Numbered from the stretch's first letter, positions 49,315 to 59,196 are shown. The stretch is 64,000 nt of DNA from JBBRHQ01 sp963815645 (GCA_963815645.1 CAWFHL010000001.1:1426001-1490000), one strand, 5' to 3'. Made by a program: numbers and translations. Notes: generated by a model from the sequence alone, not told the origin.

Positions 49315-49371
49315 CGGAATCATAGTTCCGGTATCTGCTATAACCGGATTCTAACCGGAATTGCGATTCCG
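49315..49371. promoter_or_regulatory. Paired TetR operators between repressor and exporter
   Basis: Two related palindromes: CGGAA-TCATAG-TTCCG (49315-49330) and CGGAAT-TGCG-ATTCCG (49356-49371), centre-to-centre 41 bp (about four helical turns). A half-site-like ACCGGATT lies between them at 49343. Both lie in the shared 126-bp A/T-rich gap and would cover the start of both transcripts. Binding by the adjacent TetR is inferred from position. Confidence 0.72.
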
Positions 49372-49411
49372 ATTGTAAAAGCTCCCGAAGACCGACCGAG
49401 AGGAGACCGAG

Positions 49412-50882
49412 ATGACCGAGGCGAGAGTTGCGGAACAGAGGCGCTGGATCGCCCTGGCGCTGCTCGCGGTTGCCCAGTTCGTGGTCGTCCTCGACGCCTC
49501 GATCATCAACGTCGCCTTGCCGACGATCGGCAAGGCCCTGGACTTCTCCCAAAGCAACCTGCAGTGGGTCGTCAACGCCTACGTCCTCACCTTCGGCGGC
49601 TTCCTGCTGCTCGGCGGGCGGGTCGCCGACCTGCTCGGCCGCCGCCGCACCTTCATCGGCGGCCTGGTCCTCTTCGCGCTCGCCTCGCTGGCCGGGGGCC
49701 TTGCCCAGTCAGAGGGCCAGCTGATCGTCGCCCGCGCCGTGCAGGGCCTGGGCGCGGCGATCCTCTCGCCCGCGGCGCTCTCGATCGTCACCACCACCTT
49801 CCGCGACGGCGCCGAGCGCAATAAGGCGCTGGGCGTCTGGGGCGCAGTCGCCGGTGCCGGCGGGGCCGCCGGGGTGCTGCTCGGCGGCATTCTCACCGAC
49901 ACGATCGGCTGGGAGTGGGTCTTCTGGGTCAACGTCCCGGTGGGGATCGGAGCCGCCCTCCTGACCCCTTCGCTGATCGCCGAGAGCCGGGCCGCGTCGG
50001 CGACCAGGACCTTCGACTTCGCCGGCGCGGTGACCGTGACCGCCGCGCTCTCGGTCCTGGTCTACGCGCTGGTCGACGCCAACAGCGCCGGCTGGGGCTC
50101 CCTGCAGACGGTCGGTTTGCTGGGGCTCTCGCTCGTCCTGCTCGGAGGATTCGTCCTGGCCGAGCGGCGCTCCGATGCGCCGCTGGTCCCGTTCTCCTTC
50201 CTCGCCGACCGCACCCGGACGGGGGCGAACGTGGTCGGTCTCCTGGTCGGGGCCTCGCTGTTCTCGATGTTCTTCTTCATCTCCCTCTACATGCAGCAGG
50301 TGCTCGGCTACAGCCCGATCAAGGCGGGGCTCTCCTACCTGCCGCTGGCACTCTCGATCATCGTCGCCGCGGGGATCGCCTCGCAGCTGGTGACCAGGGT
50401 GGGTTTCAAGCCGGTGCTCGCCGCCGGCCTCGCCCTGATCGCCGCCGGGCTGCTCTGGTTCTCGCGGGTCTCGGTCGACGGCGGGTTTCGTCACAGACAT
50501 TCTGGGCCCCTCATTGCTGGCCGCATTCGGGCTCGGGTTCGCCTTCGTCCCGGTGACGATCGCCGCGGTCTCCGGCGCCACTGACCGCGACGCCGGCCTG
50601 GCGAGCGGGCTGATCAACACTGCCCAGCAGGTCGGCGGAGCGCTCGGCCTGGCGCTGCTCTCGACAATCGCCACCTCCCGGACCTCGGATGCGATGGCCG
50701 CGGCCGGAGGAGCGAAGTCGGCCCTGCCGGCCGCCCTCACCGACGGCTTCCACGCGGCCTTCCTGGGTGGCGCCGGGTTCGCGATCGTCGGCCTGATCGG
50801 CGTGCTGGTGCTGATCCGTGGCCGCGACAGTCGCGCCCACGTCGAGCTCAACCGCGAGCCGGCGGGGGCGCAAGGCATCTGA
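49412..50882 (+). CDS. MFS drug exporter, DHA2 (14-TM EmrB/QacA) family (one frameshift)
   Basis: Proton-coupled efflux pump, 489 residues after one extra t near 50489 (gggttTcgtcac) is removed. Seen: VVVLDASIINVALPTIG (motif D1 of the DHA2 family), GGRVADLLGRRRTFIGG (motif A), VGLGAAILSPAA-type segment, GGAAGVLLGGILTD (motif C) and WVFWVNVPVG. The post-shift part, TDILGPSLLAAFGLGFAFVP and DAGLASGLINTAQQVGGALG, is also typical. ATG 49412 after gagaggagacc. Likely controlled by the divergent TetR through the operators at 49315-49371. Confidence 0.95.
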
Positions 50883-50901
50883 GAATAGGGCCCCTGGGGG
50901 C

Positions 50902-51714
50902 TCAGCCCGGCGCGGGAGGGATCGCGGGCGCTCCCAGCCCGTAGGTCTGATAGGCGCCGAACCGCGAGAAGGTCTTGTGCGAGGGGCCGTGGAAGTCGGA
51001 GGATCCGGTCGCCGTCAGGCCGAGTTCCTCGCACAGCCGCAGCAGGTGTGCGGTCTGCTCGCGGGTGTGCGGAGGGTAGAAGGTCTCGATCCCGTCGATC
51101 TCCAGCGCCCGGACCAGCTCCTCCACCTGGGCCGGATCGGATACGTCCCAATACGGATGGGCGACGACCGCCGCGCCCCCCGCCTCATGGATCAGCGCCA
51201 CCGCCTGATCGGCCGTCGGCCAGCGCCGGGGCACGAAGGCCTTGGCTCCGGGCACCAGATATTCCTCAAAGAAAGAGGACATGTCCTCGCCCGCACCCGC
51301 CGCGCGGGCGATGTGTGGCCGGCCGATCGAGAGCGCGTCGCCGGCCTCGGCGATCGCGTCCTCGATGCTCAGGTCGAAACCCTCGCGCCGCAGGTTGTCG
51401 ACGATCTCCCCGGCCCGGCTGACCCGTTCGGCCTGGGCGCGCTCGCAGGCGGGAGCGAGGGCCTCGGTGTCGACCCAGTAGCCGCAGACATGGAGGTCGT
51501 CCGCGTATGCGTGGACGCAGGACATCTCGACCGCCGGCACCAGCTCGATCGCGGCGCGCTCGGCTGCAGCAGCCGCGGCGGGCACCCCGGCGACGGCGTC
51601 GTGGTCGGTCAGAGCCAGCGTCGTCACCCCTGCCTCGGCGGCCGCCTCGACCACCCCGGCGGGCTCGAGCTGGCCGTCGGAAACCGTGGAATGAGCTTGC
51701 AGCTCGATCAGCAT
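50902..51714 (-). CDS. PHP-domain phosphoesterase
   Basis: A 270-residue member of the PHP/TrpH family, which includes 3',5'-nucleoside bisphosphate phosphatases and RNase AM. ATG 51714 gives LIELQAHSTVSDG (metal site 1), LALTDHDAVAG, EMSCVHAY, SIGRPHIARA, VVAHPYWDVSD and GSSDFHGP. All nine expected His/Asp ligand positions appear covered. The exact substrate is not determinable. It is convergent with the exporter gene and divergent from the carboxylase gene. Confidence 0.88.
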   Translation of the reverse strand: MLIELQAHSTVSDGQLEPAGVVEAAAEAGVTTLALTDHDAVAGVPAAAAAAERAAIELVPAVEMSCVHAYADDLHVCGYWVDTEALAPACERAQAERVSRAGEIVDNLRREGFDLSIEDAIAEAGDALSIGRPHIARAAGAGEDMSSFFEEYLVPGAKAFVPRRWPTADQAVALIHEAGGAAVVAHPYWDVSDPAQVEELVRALEIDGIETFYPPHTREQTAHLLRLCEELGLTATGSSDFHGPSHKTFSRFGAYQTYGLGAPAIPPAPG

Positions 51715-51774
51715 CGGGGCGGAGCCTAATGACAGGACCGCCTGGCCGCGAGCCCCCGAATAGACTCCCGCGCC

Positions 51775-53584
51775 ATGTTCGAGAAGGTGCTGATCGCCAA
51801 CCGGGGCGAGATCTCGGTCCGGGTCTCCCGCACCCTGAAGGAGATGGGCATCGGCTCCGTCGCCGTCTACTCCGAGGCCGACCGCAACGGTCCCCACGTG
51901 CGCGAGGCCGACGAGGCCTTCCTGATCGGCCCGGCGGTGCCGGCCGAGAGCTACCTGGCGATACCGAAGATCATCGAGACTGCCGCCCGGGCGGGTGCCG
52001 GGGCGATCCACCCCGGCTATGGCTTCCTCGCCGAGAACGCCGAGTTCGCGACGGCCTGCGAGGAGGCGGGGGTCGTGTTCATCGGGCCCCCGGCCAGCTC
52101 GATCGAGATGATGGGCTCGAAGACGCGGGCCCGCGAGATCATGTCGGGCGCCGGGGTGCCGATCGTGCCCGGGGCCACCAGCCCGGCGGAAGACCTCGAG
52201 GAGGCCCGTGCCCAGGCCTCGGACGCCGGTTACCCGGTCGCCTGCAAGGCGGCTGGAGGCGGGGGAGGGAAGGGGTTCCGGGTCGCGCGCCACCCCGGAC
52301 GATCTCGAGGAGGCCTTCGATGGCGCGGCGCGCGAGGGCGAGAAGTTCTTCTCCGACCCGCGGGTCTACGTCGAGCGCTACCTCGAGGACCCGCGGCACG
52401 TCGAGGTCCAGGTGCTCGCCGACTCCCACGACAAGGTCATCCATTTGGGAGAGCGCGACTGCTCGGTGCAGCGGCGCCACCAGAAGGTGATCGAGGAGGC
52501 GCCGGGCCCGCGGGTCGACGAGGCGATGCGGGAGCGGATCGGCAAGATCGCGACCGACGCCGCGCGGGCGGTCGGCTACCGCTCGGCCGGGACGGTCGAG
52601 GGGTTGCAGGTCGGCGATGACTACTTCTTCCTGGAGATGAACACCAGGGTCCAGGTCGAGCACTGCGTGACCGAGATGGTTACAGGGGTCGACATCGTCC
52701 GCGAGCAGGTGCGGGTCGCCGCCGGCGAGGAGCTATCGATCTCCCAGGATCAGCTCGAGATCCGCGGCCACGCGATCGAGTGCCGGATCAATGCCGAGGC
52801 GGCGCACAAGAACTTCGCCCCGGCGCCGGGACGGATCCTCTCCTACCGCGAGCCCGCGGGCCCCGGGGTGCGGGTCGACTCGGGGGTCGAGGCCGGCTCG
52901 GAGGTGACACCGATGTATGACCCGATGGTGGCCAAGCTGATCGTCTGGGACAGCGACCGCGAGCACTCCACCCGGCGCATGCTGCGGGCCCTGGGCGAGT
53001 ACGAGATCGGTGGCCTGACGACGCTGATCCCGTTTCACCAGGCGCTGCTCGCCACCGAGCAGTGGCAGGCGGGCGAGACCTGCCGGGACCTGATGGAGGA
53101 CCGCGACTGGTTAAGAGGCACGGAACCACCGTCAAGCGGTGACCCCGGCACGCCCGGACGAATCCGCCCAGGGGGCGGATCACCGGTCGCTGACGCTCCC
53201 TTGGAGGACGTGCCGGGCAGTGATTCCCGCCAATACAAGGTCGAGGTGGGGGGGAAGCTGTTCGACGTCAAGGTGATCGGGGAGGCGCCGGCCGCCGCCT
53301 CCGCGAACGCCGCCGGCCCCCGTCGCCCGCCACTCCGCGAGCGGGGCGGAGGAGCGGCGGCGGCGGCTTCGAGCGAGTCCCTACCCTCGCCGCTGCAGGG
53401 AACCGTCCTGCGGGTCGCAGTCGAGAAGGACCAGGAGGTCGAGGAAGGGGCTCTGATCTGCGTGATCGAGGCGATGAAGATGGAGAATGAGATCACCGCT
53501 CACCGCTCCGGGAAAGTCACCGAGCTCGGCGTCTCCGAGGGTGGCTCGGTGTCGAGTGGCGACGTGATCGCGGTTATCTCCTAG
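51775..53584 (+). CDS. Acyl-CoA carboxylase alpha subunit: biotin carboxylase + biotin carrier (one frameshift)
   Basis: ATP-dependent carboxylation of biotin, working with the beta chain at 34833. About 602 residues after one extra c near 52291 is removed (join reads VARTPDDLEEAF). Seen: KVLIANRGEISVRV, HPGYGFLAENA, the ATP loop AAGGGGGKGF, GERDCSVQRRHQKVIEE, EMNTRVQVEHCVTE. The C-terminal carrier domain has the biotin Lys in EAMKMENE. Residues about 456-483, in the linker to the carrier domain, come from the same palindromic element found in ileS. The start is ATG 51775. Confidence 0.96.
53143..53224 (+). repeat. In-frame palindromic element, copy B (inside carboxylase gene)
   Basis: An 82-bp element, 68/82 identical to 2625-2706. 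The outer stem is cccggcacg (53144-53152) with cgtgccggg (53209-53217), 9 bp. The inner stem is atccgccc with gggcggat (53162-53180), 8 bp and a 3-nt agg loop. Compared with copy A, five stem pairs have changed on both sides and still pair. It encodes PGTPGRI, then GGSPVADAPLEDVPGSD, in the same phase as copy A. Confidence 0.85.
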
Positions 53585-53735
53585 CCTCGCGCTCCGCTAA
53601 GGCAGCGCTTATCATTCCGCTGCTACGCTGCCCGGTCTCCCAAATGGGGCAGAGGTCCTTGAGAGGGCGCGTAGAAACGGCTTGGAGCTTGGCAATTCGT
53701 CAAGCCGGACGGCCGACGAGAGGAGTCAACCAGTA
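53585..53735 (+). promoter_or_regulatory. Leader region of the small YLDPGSGS membrane protein gene
   Basis: A 151-bp gap after the carboxylase. It holds a local A/T-rich promoter-like segment (gcttatcatt around 53607), then a hairpin cggcttg/caagccg (arms near 53679 and 53703) close to the gagagg Shine-Dalgarno of ATG 53736. It could act as an attenuator or message stabiliser. No known riboswitch is recognised. Confidence 0.35.
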
Positions 53736-53951
53736 ATGAGAACGCTCGCATACCTCGACCCCGGCAGCGGCAGCATGATCCTGCAGATGCTGCTCGGCGG
53801 CGTCGCCGCCGTCGCGGTCTCGATCAAGATGTTCGGCAAGAAGGTGTTCCGGACCCTCGCCTTCTGGAAGAAGGATGAGCCCGAGAAGGCCGAGCCTGTG
53901 CAGGCTTCGGAGGCCGAGTCCAAGAAGGAAGCCGCCAAGGAGACCGTCTAG
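53736..53951 (+). CDS. Small membrane protein with YLDPGSGS motif
   Basis: A 71-residue protein (ATG 53736, gagagga Shine-Dalgarno). It starts MRTLAYLDPGSGSMILQM, then one hydrophobic helix LLGGVAAVAVSIKMFG, a basic KKVFRTLAFWKK boundary, and a charged Glu/Lys tail. Short proteins starting with Y(L/I)DPG(S/T)GS and one helix occur near glycan and sulfatase-fold genes in other bacteria as far as I recall, but I know of no assigned function. It is 35 bp upstream of the methyltransferase gene and likely heads a three-gene operon (53736-57480). Confidence 0.82.
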   Translation: MRTLAYLDPGSGSMILQMLLGGVAAVAVSIKMFGKKVFRTLAFWKKDEPEKAEPVQASEAESKKEAAKETV

Positions 53952-53986
53952 CCCGCCTCTCCCCTGGCCTCTGGCCGGATCACGTT

Positions 53987-55399
53987 ATGCCGACCGAGGC
54001 CTCTTTAGAGACCGGATCGTTTCGTGACCGCGACAGCCGGGTGGTCGTCGCCGGCGACGCGGTATTCAGGGTGCTGAGCGAGCGCGGGGCCGAGGACTGG
54101 CGCGCCCTGGCCTCCTCCGAGCTGCTCGAGCGGCTCACCTCCGAAGGCTCGCTGGTGGCCACCGAGGAGGCCGCCCTTTCCGACCTCGGGACCGCTGCCC
54201 CGCTGCTGGCGGATGGCGTCGCAGCGGTCCTCCGCCATGAGCGGATCCCCTTTGTCTCCTACCCGTACGAGTGGACCTTCGGGATGCTCCGCGACGCGGC
54301 CTTGCTGCAGCTCGACCTCGAGCTGGAGGCGCTCGAGCAGGAGCTCACCCTGAAGGACGCGACCCCCTACAACGTCCAGTTCCGGGGCTCCGATCCGGTG
54401 TTCATCGACGTCGGCTCCTTCGAGCGCCTCCGGGAGGGAGAGCCGTGGGCCGGCTACCGGCAGTTCTGCATGCTCTTCCTCTACCCGCTGCTGCTCCAAG
54501 CCCACAAGGAGATCGGCTTCCAGCCCTGGCTGCGGGGCTCGATCGACGGCATCACGCCGCGCGAGGCGGCCCGCTTCTTCGGCTTCCGCGACCGCTTCCG
54601 CAGAGGGGTCTTCACCCACGTGGCCCTCCACGCGCGGCTGGAGCGCCGCTACGAGCAGCGCGAGGGCGGCGAGGTCAAGGAGGACCTGAAGAAGGCCAAC
54701 TTCAAGACCTCATACGTGAAGGCGAACGTGCAGCGGATGCGCAAGCTGGTCTCCGGCCTGAGCTGGAAGACCGGCGACACCGCGTGGACCGGGTACCGCG
54801 AGCAGAACACCTACACCGACGAGGACGCGGAGCGCAAGCAGGCCTTCGTGCGTGAGGCCGCCGCCGCGGCCAAGCCGGGGCTCGTCTGGGACATGGGCTG
54901 CAACGACGGCGCCTACTCGCGGATCGCCGCGGAGAGCGCCGGCTACGTCGTCGCCTTCGACTACGACCACGCCACGGTCGAGGCGCTTTATCGCTCGCTG
55001 CGCTCCGAGGGCGACCGGCGGATCCTGCCCCTGGTCGCGAACCTCGCCGACCCCTCCCCGGGGCTGGGATGGCGGGGGCTCGAGCGCCGGCCGCTCGAGC
55101 AGCGGGGCAGGCCCGACCTGATTCTGGCGCTGGCGCTGATCCACCACGTTTCGATCACCGCCAACGTGCCGATCGCCGAGTTCCTCGACTGGGTCAGAAG
55201 CCTCGAGGCGGAGATGGTGATCGAGTTCCCGAAGCGCGATGACCCGATGGTCAGGCGGCTGCTCTCGGGCAAGAGGACCGGGTCGAACGCCGACTACGAG
55301 CTGGAGACATTCGAGCGCGAGCTGGCGAAGCGCTTCCAGGTCTCGAAGACCGAGGCGCTGCCCTCGGGCACCCGCGTCCTCTACCGGGTCCACCTCTGA
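53987..55399 (+). CDS. SAM-dependent methyltransferase, nodulation-protein-like (NoeA-type)
   Basis: A 470-residue protein from ATG 53987. The N-terminal half is family-specific (VVVAGDAVFRVLSERGAEDW, LKDATPYNVQFRGSDPVFIDVGSF, WAGYRQFCMLFLYPLLLQ). The C-terminal half is a class I Rossmann methyltransferase: VWDMGCNDGAYSRIAAE, VAFDYDHATVEAL, and LILALALIHHVSITANVP. The split layout matches proteins annotated as nodulation methyltransferase NoeA or related. The acceptor is unknown. It overlaps the next gene at CTGA. Confidence 0.83.
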   Translation: MPTEASLETGSFRDRDSRVVVAGDAVFRVLSERGAEDWRALASSELLERLTSEGSLVATEEAALSDLGTAAPLLADGVAAVLRHERIPFVSYPYEWTFGMLRDAALLQLDLELEALEQELTLKDATPYNVQFRGSDPVFIDVGSFERLREGEPWAGYRQFCMLFLYPLLLQAHKEIGFQPWLRGSIDGITPREAARFFGFRDRFRRGVFTHVALHARLERRYEQREGGEVKEDLKKANFKTSYVKANVQRMRKLVSGLSWKTGDTAWTGYREQNTYTDEDAERKQAFVREAAAAAKPGLVWDMGCNDGAYSRIAAESAGYVVAFDYDHATVEALYRSLRSEGDRRILPLVANLADPSPGLGWRGLERRPLEQRGRPDLILALALIHHVSITANVPIAEFLDWVRSLEAEMVIEFPKRDDPMVRRLLSGKRTGSNADYELETFERELAKRFQVSKTEALPSGTRVLYRVHL

Positions 55400-57480
55400 G
55401 CAGGCTCGGAGAGAGCTTCCGCGGTCCGCGGCTGCGCGAGCTCCTGATCGGCGGCGCGCATCTGGGCGCGCTCTGGGCGTTCGCCTTCGCCTGGCCCCTG
55501 CTCGACCTGCTGGGGAAGAACCCGGACTTCTTCGTCGCCCGCAGCAACACCGCGGGCGACATCATCATCTTCGCGCTCTGCTTCATGCTGCTGCCGCCGC
55601 TGGCCCTGCTCGTCCTTGAGGCCCTGGTCGCGGTGGTCAGCCGGACCGCCTACCGGGTGCTCCATCTGGCCCTGATCGGGGCGATGGCCGCGGTCTTCTT
55701 CGTCCAGATCGAGAAGCGGATCCTCACCAGCCCGACCGCGCTAATCATCCTGATCGCTCTTGGTTTCGGCGCTGCTGTCGCCTACGGCCTGCTGAGGACG
55801 CGGTTCGTCCCCAATCTGCTGGATGTGCTCGGCGTCGCCCCGCTCGTCTTCCTGGTGATCTTCTTCTTCTTCAGCGACACCTCGAAGTTGATCCTCCCGC
55901 AGAGCGACGCCAGCGCCCTCGGGGTGCGGGTGCCCTCAAAGACCCCGGTGGTCGAGGTGATCTTCGACGAGTTCCCCACCGCGACTCTGCTCGACCGGCG
56001 CGGGCGGATCGACACCCGGCGCTTCCCCCACTTCGCGGCTCTGGCGCGGCAGTCGACCTGGTATCCGAAGAACACGACCGTCGCCGACTTCACCGGGCGC
56101 GCCGTGCCCGCGATCATGACCGGCAACAACCCGAGCGGCAGCACCCTGCCGATCGCCTCCGACCAGCCGAACAGCATCTTCAGCCTGCTGGGGGGCGCCT
56201 ATCGCCTCCACGTCAAGGAGGTGGTCACCCATGTCTGCCCATCGTCGCTGTGCGGCGAAGTGCAGCGCCCCCGCCAGCTCTCCCGGCTGAAGAGCCTGGC
56301 CGACGACCTCAGATACGTGGAGGGACGGATCATCCTGCCGCCGTCGATGGCCAACGAGCTGCCCAACGTCAGCACCACCTTCGGCAATTTCGGCAACAAC
56401 GGCGGTGGCGCCGGCGACAAGGGCGCCGGGCGCTTCGCCCAGGACCTGTTCACGCCGCCCTCGCCGGGCGAGTTCGAGCACTTCATCAACCGAATTCCCG
56501 GCGGCGACCGGACCCTGAGCCTGATCCACATGGAGCTCCCGCATGAGCCCTGGCGCTACCTGCCCAGCGGGCAGAGCTACCAGGACACCTCGGTCTCGGA
56601 TCTGGGCACGCCGAGCGCCGCGCGCTGGGCGGTCGGCAACGCGGGGATCGCCTCGGCCGAAGCGCGCCATTACATGCAGTCGGGCTACGCCGACCGTCTG
56701 GTCGGATTGCTGATGACGAGGCTGAAGAAGCTCGGCATCTGGAAGCGGGCGATGGTGATCGTCACCGCTGATCACGGGATCTCCTTCAAGGGCGGGACCG
56801 TCTACCGCAGGATCGCCGAGCCGGCCAACCTCGGCGGGGTCTCCAACCCGCCGCTGTTCATCAAGTACCCGGGGCAGACGAAGGGCGGGCCGTCGCCGAT
56901 CCACTCGAAATCGATCGACATCGTCCCGACGATCGCCCAGCAGCTCGGCATCGAGCACCTCTACAAGACACAGGGAAAGCCGATCAGCGAGGAGGGCCGC
57001 GGCGGGGAGGTCGCGGTCACCAACGGACAGGGGGAGGTGATCAGGATGCCGCTCGCCCAGGTCTTGCGCCAACGCAACGCGGTGGTCAAGCAGGCCTTCT
57101 TCCGGCTCGGCGACGGCGACCTCTTCCACCTCGGGCCGGCTCCCGATCTGATCGGGACCACCGCCCCGCCACTCTCGATCGGGATCCGGCCCGGGACCTC
57201 GGCCACGGTCGAGAACGGTGACGCCCTCGAGCACGTCAACCCCTCCGCGCAGGAGGTCCCGGCCTTCATCGCCGGTGGGCTCGACGGAGTGAAGCCGGGG
57301 GCGGTGATCGCGGTCACCGTCAACGGCACGGTTGAGGCCACCGGACGCGCCTTCCTGTTCGACGGAGAGCTTCAGTACGGGGCAGTCGTGCCCCCCAAGT
57401 CGTTCACTCCGGGGCGAAACCAGATCGGCGTCTACGAGGTCGGACCCGGCAACAGCCTCACCCCGCTCGGCGGCAACTAG
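55396..57480 (+). CDS. Membrane-anchored alkaline-phosphatase-superfamily (sulfatase-fold) enzyme, probable CTG start
   Basis: About 694 residues if started at CTG 55396 (SRLGESFRGPRLRELL), which overlaps the upstream TGA as CTGA. The first ATG (55585) would remove helix 1. The start is supported by the paralogue at 62636, whose N-terminus aligns with LLIGGAHLGALWAFAFAWPL. About four membrane helices, then the sulfatase-fold domain: VVEVIFDEFPTATLLD, DFTGRAVPAIMTGN (nucleophile region), MELPHEPWRYLP and the metal motif VTADHGISF. The C-terminal beta domain includes PAFIAGGLDG. It probably transfers or hydrolyses a phospho- or sulfo-group on a surface glycan. Confidence 0.83.
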   Translation: MSRLGESFRGPRLRELLIGGAHLGALWAFAFAWPLLDLLGKNPDFFVARSNTAGDIIIFALCFMLLPPLALLVLEALVAVVSRTAYRVLHLALIGAMAAVFFVQIEKRILTSPTALIILIALGFGAAVAYGLLRTRFVPNLLDVLGVAPLVFLVIFFFFSDTSKLILPQSDASALGVRVPSKTPVVEVIFDEFPTATLLDRRGRIDTRRFPHFAALARQSTWYPKNTTVADFTGRAVPAIMTGNNPSGSTLPIASDQPNSIFSLLGGAYRLHVKEVVTHVCPSSLCGEVQRPRQLSRLKSLADDLRYVEGRIILPPSMANELPNVSTTFGNFGNNGGGAGDKGAGRFAQDLFTPPSPGEFEHFINRIPGGDRTLSLIHMELPHEPWRYLPSGQSYQDTSVSDLGTPSAARWAVGNAGIASAEARHYMQSGYADRLVGLLMTRLKKLGIWKRAMVIVTADHGISFKGGTVYRRIAEPANLGGVSNPPLFIKYPGQTKGGPSPIHSKSIDIVPTIAQQLGIEHLYKTQGKPISEEGRGGEVAVTNGQGEVIRMPLAQVLRQRNAVVKQAFFRLGDGDLFHLGPAPDLIGTTAPPLSIGIRPGTSATVENGDALEHVNPSAQEVPAFIAGGLDGVKPGAVIAVTVNGTVEATGRAFLFDGELQYGAVVPPKSFTPGRNQIGVYEVGPGNSLTPLGGN

Positions 57481-59196
57481 GAACCGGGCGGCAGCGGTTC
57501 CGGGGGCTGCCCGGTGATGAAGCGGCACTGCTTGGCGTGGCAGTCCTCGAGCCTTCGCAGCTGCCGCTGCAGGAAGGCCAGGACCCGCCGGTAGCGCGGG
57601 TCGGTGAACCTGTTCTGAAGCTCGTAGGGGTCCCGCTTCAGGTCGTAGAGCTCGCGGTCGCCGGTCTCGTACTCGACGTACTTGTAGTGGCCGAGGCGCA
57701 CACCGACGTAGTTCTCGATCGGCGCGGAGATCGAGGGGCCCGCCCCCCGTTGCCGTCGCCCGCCCCGCTTCTCCCCCGGGGTGATGTCGGTCGCCTTGGC
57801 GAACGACTCGAGCAGGATCGCGCGGCGCGTCTGCCTCCCCGGGTGAGTCCAGAACGGGACCAGGGTGCGCCCGTCGAAGGAGCGATCGGCGTGGGCGCCG
57901 GTCAGCTTGACGATGGTCGGGGCGAGGTCGATGTTCGCCGCCAGCTCGTCGCTGGTCGAGTCGGCGCGGATCCCGGGCCCCCTGATCAGCAGCGGGAGGC
58001 GGATCGACGGCTCATAGGGCAGGAACTTCGAGCGGTCCAGCCTGTGCTCGCCGAAGAAGAACCCGTTGTCGGAGATGAAGAAGACGTAGGTGCGGGAGAG
58101 CTCGCCGCTGCGTCGCAGCGCCGCGATCAGCCGCCCGACACCCTCGTCGACCGAGCGCAGGGACTCGAGGCCCTTCTGGTACTCGATCCTCATCCGGCGG
58201 AAGTCGGTGGGACCCAGCGGGTCGGCGTCGTCACGGATGAAGCTGGGCTTGTCGGAGATGTCGGCCTCGTTGAAGCCCGGCGGTCTCGGAAGGGGGGTGT
58301 CGATCGCCGAGTCGTAGTGGCGGCGCGCCGGCTCGGGCCCGATCGGCGGCGCGTAGTCGCCGTGCGGGGCGTTGTAGTCGAGCTGCAGGTAGAACGGCCC
58401 GCCCGGGGGCTGAGCGGTCGATCTGGCGCACCGCCCGGTCGGTCAGCTGGTCCTCCTGGTAGTTGCACCTCTCCAAGGGCGGGGGCGCCAGCGGGCAGCC
58501 CGGTGGGTCCTTGCCGCTGAAGTCGCCGTAGTCCGGGGTGCCGAAGGGGCCGCGGATGGCGCCGTCGACGTTCAGGCTGTAGCCGTAGTAGAGGCGGGTC
58601 GAGTTGTCGGTCGCATCGCTCTGCCACTCATCCCACCCCGGCGGGACCTTCGTCGTCGGGTCGTCGGGCCCCGGGCCGCCGTACTCGTTGAGGAACTTGC
58701 CGAGATGGATGGTGCGATAGCCGTCCCGGTGCAGCCACACCGCGAGGTTGTGCCGGTAGATCGGGTGGTGCCGGAATGCGACCCAGCCTCCACGGGGCGC
58801 CGAGTTGCTGAGCACGCCGGTGTTGTGGGAGTAGCGACCGCTGAGCAGGGTCGAGCGGGAGGGGCAGCAGAGCGGATAGGAGACCATGTAGCGGTTGAAC
58901 GAGATCCCGTGCTTGCGGATCAGGTCGAGCGTCTTCGGCATCGCCCGGACCCTGTTGCCGAGGGGGGTGATCCGCGTCGCGCGCAACTCGGCGAGGGTCT
59001 GGTCGTCGGTCTGGATGACGACGATGTTGGGCGGCGCTCGGCAGGCGCGGAGGCGCTCCGGGCCGGGCCTGCCTGAGCCGAGCACGACCAGCAGCGCCAG
59101 CATCGCTGCCGCGAGAATCAGGGTGCGTTTTTCTCTCAGAGCGCTGCCCATCGCCACTCGCCATCTAAACCTCGATCCCCCCGCAAGTTTCGACAC
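57477..59196 (-). CDS. Sulfatase, formylglycine-dependent (one frameshift)
   Basis: Secreted or membrane-anchored arylsulfatase-like enzyme of 572 residues after one extra c near 58411 is removed. The N-terminal helix (LILAAAMLALLVVL) is followed by NIVVIQTDDQT (metal Asp pair) and YPLCCPSRSTLLSG. The Cys near residue 110 in C-x-P-S-R is the formylglycine precursor. Also seen: GYRTIHLGKFLNEY, then after the shift FYLQLDYNAPHGDY and FFISDNGFFFGEHRL (DN(G) metal ligands). It needs a formylglycine-generating enzyme, not in this window. Its stop shares a CTAG with the convergent membrane enzyme's stop. Confidence 0.94.
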
